A stretch of DNA of 64,000 nt from Sphingomonas jatrophae (lineage in GTDB: Bacteria > Pseudomonadota > Alphaproteobacteria > Sphingomonadales > Sphingomonadaceae). The stretch is from contig NZ_FOZG01000001.1 in assembly GCF_900113315.1 (NCBI RefSeq), forward strand, positions 62,001-126,000, written 5' to 3'. Below, piece after piece: positions 1-9,500 of this stretch (positions are counted from its first letter, which is position 1; each line of letters starts with the position of its first letter). A program made the position numbers and the translations under genes. A model generated the notes under the pieces. It had not been told where the DNA came from. It ran no database searches and worked only from the letters and a program-made list of their open reading frames with translations.

Positions 1-385
1 GCAGTTCGGCCCGGCCGATGCGCGTGCCGGCGCGCGCCGCATCGACGGCGCTGCGGACCTTGCCGAAGTCGAACAGCATCTGCTGTGCGCCGACCTGCGG
101 GCGAGGCCGCCAGTCACCCCGCACGCGATTGTCGTAGCCGGAGCCGACACCCGCGCTGACCTGCGGCAGATAGCCGGCCCGCGCGGCATTCACCTCCTCG
201 CCGCGCGCACCCAGAATGCCGGCGGCCTCGGTGACGGCGGGATGCCAGGCGACAGCCTCGCGCGCTGCATCAGGTAACGTGATCGGCCCGTCGCGCGTGG
301 CGGTTGCGGCTGCGCCCGCGGTCGCCGCCAAGGCCACAAGCGCCAGCGCCGATCCTGTCCGGCCGATATCCCTGGGGTTGCCCAT
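1..385 (-). CDS. TolC-family outer membrane efflux protein, N-terminal part
   Basis: Only the first 128 codons are in the window; the gene runs off the left edge. The reading begins with a hydrophobic signal peptide (about residues 8-28, rich in Ala/Leu/Val) followed by helix-forming sequence with the short motif QMLFDFGKVRSAVDAARAG, typical of the first periplasmic helices of TolC/outer membrane efflux proteins. The ATG at 385 is preceded by GGGAGG about 11 bases upstream. It lies downstream of, and on the same strand as, the giant adhesin gene, which fits a type I secretion channel that exports that adhesin together with an ABC ATPase and a membrane-fusion protein beyond the window. The family assignment is good; the role in exporting the neighbour is inferred from position. 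Confidence 0.8.
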   Translation of the reverse strand, partial: MGNPRDIGRTGSALALVALAATAGAAATATRDGPITLPDAAREAVAWHPAVTEAAGILGARGEEVNAARAGYLPQVSAGVGSGYDNRVRGDWRPRPQVGAQQMLFDFGKVRSAVDAARAGTRIGRAEL

Positions 386-447
386 ACCGTGGCGATCCTC
401 CCTTGTTGCAGGAGCATCTTGCGGCAGGTCAGTTAAGGCGAAGTTGG

Positions 448-481
448 GCGTAATCAGGCGCTTATCGGCGCCTGATTACGC
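448..481. terminator. Perfect 14-bp inverted repeat between adhesin and tolC-like gene
   Basis: Arms at 448-461 and 468-481 are perfect complements (GCGTAATCAGGCGC and its complement) around a 6-base loop. It sits between the adhesin stop (504-506) and the TolC-like start (385). A short T run (ATTTT) follows on the plus strand, not on the minus strand, so on the minus-strand transcript it is more likely an attenuator or an mRNA-stabilising hairpin than a full intrinsic terminator. Confidence 0.6.
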
Positions 482-503
482 ATTTTACGCAGTCGCGAAC
501 CGC

Positions 504-3500
504 TTATCCGACGGGATTTGCGGCCTGTCCGTAACGATCCTGATCGTCCGGCATGACGAGATAGGAGAGCGGATCGGACGGCTCCGGCAGAGCGGCGATG
601 TCCGGCGCGGTGTCATTTGCCGGTGCCGCCGAAGGCTCGGCCGCGGGTGCGGTGTCGCCCTGATCGGCAAGGTAGCGGCTCAGCACCGTCTCCAGATCGC
701 CCTGGCCCTCGAACAGGTCATAGGCGAGCTGACCGGCGGACAGGTCCGCCGAAACCGACGCGTCCGGTGTCGCGACCAGTGCATCAAGCACTACCACGTC
801 GGACTCCGCGCCCGACGACGCGGGGTCGGCGACGAACGCCGTGGCAGTCGGAAGCGTTCCATCCGCCGGCACGTCGATCGTCACGGTCAGTGTCGCGGTG
901 GAAATTGTGCCGTTCGGCTGGACCAGTTGGTAGGTGAACGTGTCCAGCAGATCCGTCGTCGAATAAGGCAGATTGGCAAGCGGCTGGTAGATATAGCCAC
1001 CGGCCTCGCTGACGGTCAGCGTGCCGTGATCGCCGACCACCGTCAGCGGGCTGTTGCCCACTTCGGCGAAGCCGTTTCCGGTATCCACCCGGATGGTCGC
1101 GAATGACGTATTTGCCGTATCGTTCGCCAGCAGGTCGCCCTGCGCGGCAGTGGTCGATGCGACGCTGTACTGGTTGGCGAAGGTGATGGATTCGCTGATG
1201 GCAACGGTGGTGCCGTAGGCCGTGCCGAGGATGTTCGTGCTCGATACGCTGTAGGTGTAGGTGCCGGCCGGCAGATCATCCAGGCGGAAGGTGGCGACCG
1301 CCGGCGCCAGCGGCAGCGTGGCGAGCGCCGTTTCGGTGATCCGCGCAACCTCCACATTCGCCGCATTTCGGACCGACAGCGTGTAGTTCGGCAGGATGGA
1401 CAGGTTGCCGCCGCGGGTGGCGGTGATGGTGATATCCGACGTCGTGTTGGATGCGACGACGAAGCTGTCGGAGCCAGACCCGGTCCTGGGCGCGATCGGC
1501 AAACCAAGTGCGGTATTGAAGGAGAACTCCGTCGTCGGCGCCACATTGGTGACGACATTCTGGTAGGTCACCCGCGCGACGGCGGCATCATTCGCCGCCA
1601 GCGGCGCGCCGGTCACGTCCGGGCTGCCAATGGCGATCGATAGCGTGGCGCTTTCCAGCTCCCCATCCGCGGGGTCGAGCAACGTGTAGGTGAACACGTC
1701 GGTCTTGCCGATGGCGGCGGCGTCCGCATTGGGGGTGTAGGTGTAGGTGCCGTCCCGGTCGATCACCAGCCGGCCCCACGCGCCCTGAACCACCGTATCA
1801 TCGGCGGCCACTGCGGTGGTGACGCCGTTCACCGTCACGCTCGCCACCCGCGTCTGCGGGCTGACGAAGTCGACCACCCCGCCGGGGCCCGCATCGGTGA
1901 TGACGTTGCCGTCGGTCGCTTGCGGCACGACGCTCGCCACGTCGGTGAAGTCGGAGTCGGTGCCTGCCACGCTGAGCGTGCCGAGCAGGCCGACGCCCGC
2001 CGCGCCCTGGAAGGTGAGGAAGGCACGGTAGGTGCCAGGCTCGAACGTCTCTCTTGCGGTCAGATTGCCGTTCAGCAGGCCGAGCTGAAGGAGCGAGACG
2101 TCGCCCGGTCCTTCGGCGGCCACCCACTGGCCGTTGACCAGCTGCTGCACGACCACGCTGTAGCCGCTCGCCACGCCGATATTCGCCACCGCGTCATAGG
2201 TGAACACCGCATCCAGGCTGTGCCCGGGCAGGACGGTGAACTGGACGTTGGGGATGCCGAGCACCTGCGCGTCGAGATCGACGAGGCCGAGCGAGACGAG
2301 CGCGAGGTAGTTCGCCGTCCCGAAGTTCACCGGCGCGGTGAAGGGCACGAGATCGATGCCCGCCGTGTCCGTGTTCGGCTGTGCGACCACGTCGAACGGT
2401 GCCGCCACACTGCCCGGGGCGGACTGGTTGCCCGCCCCGTCGCGCAGCGTGACGTCCAGCGTGCCGCCTGCGGCCTGCGGCGGCACGAGGCCGACAGTGA
2501 AGCCGCCGCCCGCACCCACCGTGCCGCTGCCGACCAGCGTGCCGGCGCCGTTGCGCACCTCCACCGTCGTGCCTGCTTCGCCGGTGCCGGTCAGGCTGGT
2601 GCCGTCGTTGGTGACGGCGAGGCCCGTCGGGGCGGCAGGCGCAGTGATGTCGGGCGCCACGGCGTTGGTCGGTGCGGAAGGATTGCCCGCCGCATCGCGC
2701 TGGATCGCGGTCAGCGTCTCGCCATTCGCCTGCGGCGTGGTGAGCGTTGCCGAATAGCCGCCATTCGCGCCGACCAGGGCGGTGCCGAGCACCGCGCCAG
2801 CCGCGGTGGTGATGGTGACAGTGGCACCCGCCTCGCCCGTGCCGGTCACGGTGGTCCCATCCGGGCCGACCGCGGCGGTTGGCGCCGCCGGTGCCGTGAT
2901 GTCGGGCGCGACGACCGGGATGGCGGGCGAGGCATTGCCCGCCGTGTCCGCCTGGGTGACGCCCAGCACCTCGCCATTGCGCTGCGGGGTGGTCAGCGTC
3001 GCCGTGTAGCTGCCGTCCGCCGCGACGGTCGCCGTGCCGATCACCGCGCCGCCCGGAGCGGTAACGGTGATCGTGTTGCCGGCGACGCCGGTGCCCACCA
3101 CCGCCGTGCCGTCGGCCGTGACGCTCGCGGTCGGCACCAGAGGCGCGGTCCCGTCGGGCGCCACCGCGGTGACGGCCGGCGAGACGTTGTTGGCCGCGTC
3201 CCGCTGCGTCGCGGTCAGCGTTTCGCCGTCATCCTGCGGCGGCGTGAGCGTGGCGGCATAGGTGCCGTTCGCAGCCACCACCGCGCTGCCGATCACCGCA
3301 CCGCCTGAGGCGGTGATGGTGACGGTGGCGCCGGGCTCGCCCGTGCCGGTCGCGGTGGCGCCGTTGGCCGAGATGGCGAGCGTCGGTGCGGCGGGCGGGG
3401 TTATGTCGGGCGCCTGCACGATCGATGTGGGCGACGTGTTGCCGGCCCCATCCGCCTGCCGCACGCTGACCAGTTCGCCATTCGCCTGCGCCGGGCTGAT

Positions 3501-6500
3501 CGGCGCGGTGAAGCTGCCGTCCGTGCCGACCGTCGTCGTGCCGATGGGCGTGCCCGCGGCATTGGTGACGGTGATAAGGGCGCCAGGCTCACCCGTGCCG
3601 CTCACGCTGGTGCCGTCTGCCGACACCGTCGCCACCGGGGCGGCGGGCGCGGTCAGATCGGGCGCGGTGACGGGCACGGTGGGCGATGGATTGCCCGCCG
3701 GATCCGCCTGGGAGACGGTCAGCGCCTCGCCGTTCCGCTGCGCCGGGGTGAGCGCAACCGTGTAGCTGCCGTCTGCCGCCACCGTCGTGGTGCCGAGGCC
3801 GCCGGCTGGGCCGGTCACGCTGATCGTCGCGCCGGGCTCACCCGTGCCGGTGATGCTTGCGCCGTCGCCGGCGATTGTCGCAGTCGGTGCGGCGGGTGCG
3901 GTCAGATCCGGGGCGGTGGCGGAGGCGGTGGGCGAGAGGTTACCGGCGCCATCGCGCTGCGCGATGCCGAGCAGCTCGCCATTCACCTGCACCGGGTTGA
4001 GCGGCGCGGTGAAGCTGCCGTTCGCCGCCACCGTCGCCGTGCCGATCACCGTGCCGTCTGGGTCGGTGATGCTGATCGAGGCGCCGGGCTCGCCCGTGCC
4101 GGTCAGGCTGGTGCCGTCCGCCGAGACGGTGCCTGCAGGCGCCGCCGGGGCGGTCAGATCGGGTGCGGTGGTGCTGACCGGGGGCGAGACATTGCCCGCC
4201 GGATCGGTCTGGGTCGCGCCCAGCACCTCGCCGTTCCGCTGTGCGGGGTCGAGCGGCGCGGTGTAGCTGCCGTTCGCCGCCACCGTGGCGGTGCCGATCG
4301 GATTGCCGGCCGGATCGGTGATGACGATTGACGCACCGGGCTCGCCCGTGCCGGTCACCGCCGTGCCGTCCGCATTCACCGTCGCCGTCGGTGCCGCCGG
4401 CACGACGAGGTCGGGCGCGGTCGCCGTGGCGGCGGACGAGGGGTTCCCTGCCATATCCTCCTGCGTCGCGCTTACCAGCTCGCCATTCACCTGCGGCGTG
4501 GTCAGCGGGGCGGTGTAGCTGCCATCCGGGGCCACCACCGCAGTGCCGATGGGATTGCCCGCCGGATCGGTGATGGTGACGGTGGCGCCTGCCTCACCGG
4601 TGCCGGTCGCCGTCGTGCCGTCCGCGCTGATCGCCAGCGTGGGGGCGGCCGGTGCGGTGACGTCGGGCGCCAGGGTGGAGGTGGCGGGAGAGGCATTGCC
4701 TGCCGCATCCGCCTGTACCACGCTCAGCGCCTCGCCATTCACCTGCGCCGGCGCGATCGCCGCCGTGTAGCTGCCATTGGCGGCGACGGTGGCGGTACCC
4801 AGCACCGTGCCCGCCGCATTGCTGACGGTGACGGTGGCGCCGGGTTCGCCCGTGCCGGTGACGGCGCTGCCGTTGGCGTTCACCGTCGCGACGGGCGCGG
4901 CCGGCGCGGTCAGATCGGGTGCGGTGAGCGGGACGGCCGGCGACGGATTGCCCGCCGGGTCGGCCTGCGTTGCCGTCAGCGCCTCGCCATTCACCTGTGG
5001 CGGGGTAAGCGGCGCGGTGTAGCTGCCGTCCGCCGCCACCGTCGCGGTGCCGACCGCGGTGCCGCCTGCATCGCGGATGGTGATCGTGGCCCCCGGCTCG
5101 CCGCGGCCGGTGACGACGCTGCCATCGGCGTTGATCGCCGCGGTGGGCGTCGCCGGTGCGGTGATGTCGGGCGCGGTGACCGGCGTTGAAGGCGAGTCGT
5201 TGCCGGCCGCATCCGCCTGGACCACGCCGAACGTCTGGCCGTTCGCCTGCGCAGGGCTCAGCGCCACCGTATAGGTGCCGTTCGCCGCCACCGTGCCGCT
5301 GCCGAGGATTGCGCCGGCCGCATTGGTGACGGTGACGGTGGCACCGGGCTCACCCGTGCCGGTCACCGCGGTGCCGTTCGCATTCACCGCCGCAACAGGC
5401 GCGGCTGGCGCGGTTAGATCGGGTGCATTGGCCGTGGCGGTGGGCGACGCATTGCCCGCCGCGTCCGCCTGGCCTGCGGTCAGCACTTCGCCATTGGTCT
5501 GCGCCGGCGTCAGCGTGGCGGTGTAGCTGCCGTTCGCCGCGACCGTCGCCGTGCCGAGCACGGTGCCGCCCGCACCGGTGATGGTGATCAGCGCGCCCGG
5601 CTCGCCCGTGCCGGTGGCGAAGGTGCCGTTCGCGGCGACCGCGATGGTCGGCGCGGCCGGTGGCGTGATGTCCGGCGCGGCAAGCGGCACGGTGGGCGAG
5701 ACGTTGCCCGCCGCATCCGCCTGCGTGACGGTCAGCGCGCCGCCATTGGCCTGCGCGGGGACGAGCGGCGCGGTATAGCTGCCGTCACCCGCCACGAGGG
5801 CGGTGCCGATGACCGTGCCTGCGGCGTTCCGCACCTGGATGGTGGCGCCCGCCTCGCCCGTGCCCGTCACGCTCGTGCCATTGGCGGCGATGGTGGCGGT
5901 GGGGGCAGTCGGTGCCGTGATGTCGGGCGCGGTCGCGGTGGCCGGGGCAGAGTCATTGCCGGCTGCATCGGTCTGGATGACCTGCACCGTGCCGCCATTC
6001 GCCTGCGGCGTGGTGAGCGTGACGGAATAGCTGCCGTTCGCCGCGACCGTGCCGGTGCCGAGCGGCACGCCGCCTGCACCCGTCACGCTGATCGTCGCAC
6101 CCGGCTCACCCGTGCCGACCACGGTTGTGCCGTCGCCGCTGACGGCCGCCGCCGGGATGGCGGGCGGCGTGATGTCGGGGGCGGGTGCGGTCGTTGCGGG
6201 GGAGACGTTGCCCGTCGCATCCGCCTGCGTCACGCTCACCGTGCCGCCATTGGCCTGCGCCGGGGTCAGCGTCACCGTGTAGCTGCCGTCGCCGGCGACC
6301 GGCGCGCTGCCCAGCACGGTGCCGTCCGCTGCTCGCACGGTGACGGTGGCACCCGCCTCACCGGTGCCCGTCACGGTGGTGCCGTCGGCGCTGACCGTCG
6401 CGGCCGGTGCGACCGGCGCGGTGAGATCGGGCGCCGTGATCGCCGTCGCCGGCGATGGATTGCCCGTCGCGTCGGCCTGCAGCGCGGTCAACGGCTGGCC

Positions 6501-9500
6501 GTTGGTCTGCGGCGGCGTCAGCGTGGCGCTGTAGGCGCCGTTGGCAGCGACCGTCGCCGTGCCGAGCACCGTGTTGGCGGCATCGCGGATGGTGACGGTG
6601 GCGCCCGCCTCACCCGTGCCGGTGACGATGCTGCCGGTGGCGTCAATCGTCGCCGTGGGGGCAGCCGGCGCCGTCAGATCGGGAGCGACCGCCGTGGCGG
6701 GCGGCGAGATGTCGCCGTCGCCGTCCGTCTGCGTCACGCGCAGCGTCTCGCCGTTGATTCGGGGCGGGGTGAGCGCGACCGAGTAGCTGCCGTCGTCGAG
6801 CGCCACGGTCGTGCCGATAACGGTGCCGGTCGCATCCAGCACGCGCACCGTCGCATTGGCCTCGGCCACGCCGGTGACGGCGGTGCCGTCAGCGGAGACT
6901 GCAGCGGTCGGGGCAAGCGGATCGGTGTCGGGCACCAGATCGGGGGCGGGCGCGGTCACCGGCGGCGAGACGTTGCCGCTCGGGTCCGTCTGGCGGACCG
7001 TCAGCAGCTCGCCATCCGTCTGCGGGGGATTGAGCGTGACCGAGTAGCTGCCGTCCGGCGTCACGACGGTGGTGCCGATGACGACGCCCAGCGGATCGGT
7101 GACGGTGATGGTCGCGCCGGCCTCACCGGTGCCGGTCAGCGTCGCGCCGGCCGTGGGCTCGACCGTGGCGGTCGGGGCCGCAGGTGCGGTCAGATCGGGT
7201 GCGGTCAGCGAGGTTGCGGCGGAGACGTTGCTCGCGCCGTCCGCCTGGGTGACGGCCAGCACCTGGCTGTTCACCTGCGGCGTGCTCAGCACCACCGAAT
7301 AGGCGCCTTGCGGATTGACCACCGCCGTGCCGAGCAGCGCACCCCCCGTGCCCCGGACGGTGACGGTGGCACCCACCTCACCCGTGCCGGAGACGATGCT
7401 GCCCGTCGCGTCGAGCGTGGCGACCGGCGCGGCCGGCGGCGTGATGTCCGGCGCGGTCAGCGGGATGCCGGGCGAGGTGTTGCCGCCCAGATCGCTCTGC
7501 GTCGCGGTCAACGCCTCGCCATTCGCCTGCGCGGGGGTGAGCGTCACCGTGTAGCTTCCATCGGCGGCGACGGTCGTGCTGCCGACGACGGTGCCGGCGG
7601 CGTTGGCGATGCGCAACGTCGCGCCGGGTTCGCCCGTACCGGTCACGCTGGTGCCGGTCGCGTTGATCGCCGCGGTCGGCGCAGCCGGTGCGGTGAAGTC
7701 GGGCGCGAGCGTGGTCGCTGCGCCCGAGGCGTTGCCTGCGGCATCGCTCTGCGTCGCGCGCAGCAGCTCGCCATTGGTCTGCGGCGGGTTGATCGTCGTG
7801 GTGTAGCTGCCGTCGGCGATCACCGTGGCGGTGCCGATCACCGCACCGCCGGGCGCGGTGATGGTGACGGTGGCGCCGGGCTCACCCGTGCCGCTGACGA
7901 TCGTGCCCGCGCCGTTGACCGTGATGGTCGGCGCGGCCGGTGCCGTGATGTCGGGTGCGGCGACGGTTGCCGCGGGCGAGAGGTTGCCGGCCGTATCGGT
8001 CTGCGTAACGGACACGGTGCCGCCATTGGCCTGCGCCGGGCTGAGCGGCACGGTGAAGCTGCCGTCCGCGCCAACGGTGCCGGTGCCGATCACCGTCCCG
8101 CCGCTCGTCACGCTGACGGCAGCGCCGGGCTCGCCCGTGCCGGTCACGCTGCTGCCATCGGCGGCGATCGTGACGGCGGGCGCGGCCGGGGCGGTGATGT
8201 CGGGTGCAGGGGCGACCGCCGCGGGCGAGGTATTGCCCGCCGCATCGGTCTGCGTGACGGACAGGCTGCCGCCATTGTTCTGCGCCGGGCTGATCGGCGC
8301 GCTGTAGGTGCCGTCCCCGGCGATGATGGCGGTGCCGACGATGGCGCCGCCGGCCGTGATGACGGTGACGCGCGCACCGGGTTCACCCGTGCCGCTCACG
8401 CTGGTGCCATCCGCCGCGACAGTGGCGACGGGCGCGGCCGGCGCGGTGATGTCGGGCGCGACGACGCTGGTGGCGGGCGACGCATTGCCGCCGCCATCGG
8501 TCTGCACGACGGTCAGCGTGCCGCCATTCGCCTGCGCCGGGCTGAGCGGCACGGTGAAGCTGCCATCGCTGCCGACTGTGCCGGTGCCGACGGTGCCGCC
8601 CGGGCCCGTGACGGTGACGGTCGCTCCGGCTTCGCCCGTGCCGGTGACGGCTGTGCCGTCTGCCGTGACGGTTGCGACGGGCGCCAGCGGCGCGGTCGTG
8701 TCGGGAGCGGGAAGCGTGGTGGCGGGGGAGGGATTGCCCGCCGCATCGGTCTGCACGACGCTGACGGTGCCGCCATTGGCCTGCGCCGGGCTGAGCGGCA
8801 CGGTGAAGCTGCCGTCCGCCGCCGCCGTTTCGCTGCCCAGCAGCACGCCGGCGGCGTTGCGCACCTCGATCAGCGCGCCGGCCTCACCCGTGCCGGTCAC
8901 GCTGGTGCCGTCTGCCGCGATCGTCGCGACGGGTGCGGCCGGCGCGGTCAGATCGGGCGCGGTCAGCGAGGTGGCGGGCGAGCCATTGTTCGCCGAATCC
9001 GTCTGCGTGACGCTCAGCGCCTCGCCATTCACCGGCGCGGGGCTGAGCGGCGCGGTGTAGCTGCCGTCTGCCGCAACCGTGGCGGTGCCCAGCACCGTGC
9101 CGTCGGCCGCGCGCACCGTCACGGTCGCACCTGCTTCGCCCGTGCCGGTCACGCCGGTGCCGTCCGCAGCGATGGTGGCGCTCGGCGCCAGGGGCGCGGT
9201 CGTATCCGGCGCGGTGGTGGTGGCGGCCGGGGAGACGTTGCCCGCGGCGTCCGCCTGCGTCACGCTCAGCGTCTCGCCATTGGTTCGCGGCGTGGCGAGC
9301 GTGATCGAGTAATTGCCATTCGCATCGACCGGGCCGGAGCCGATCACCGTGCCGGCACCATCACGCACGGTGACGGTCGCGCCGGCCTCACCCGTGCCGC
9401 TGACGACGGCGCCGGTGGTGTCGATGGCGGCGGTCGGTGCCGCCGGGGCGGTCAGGTCGGGCGCGATGGCAGTGGTCGCCGGCGACACATCGCCGTCCGG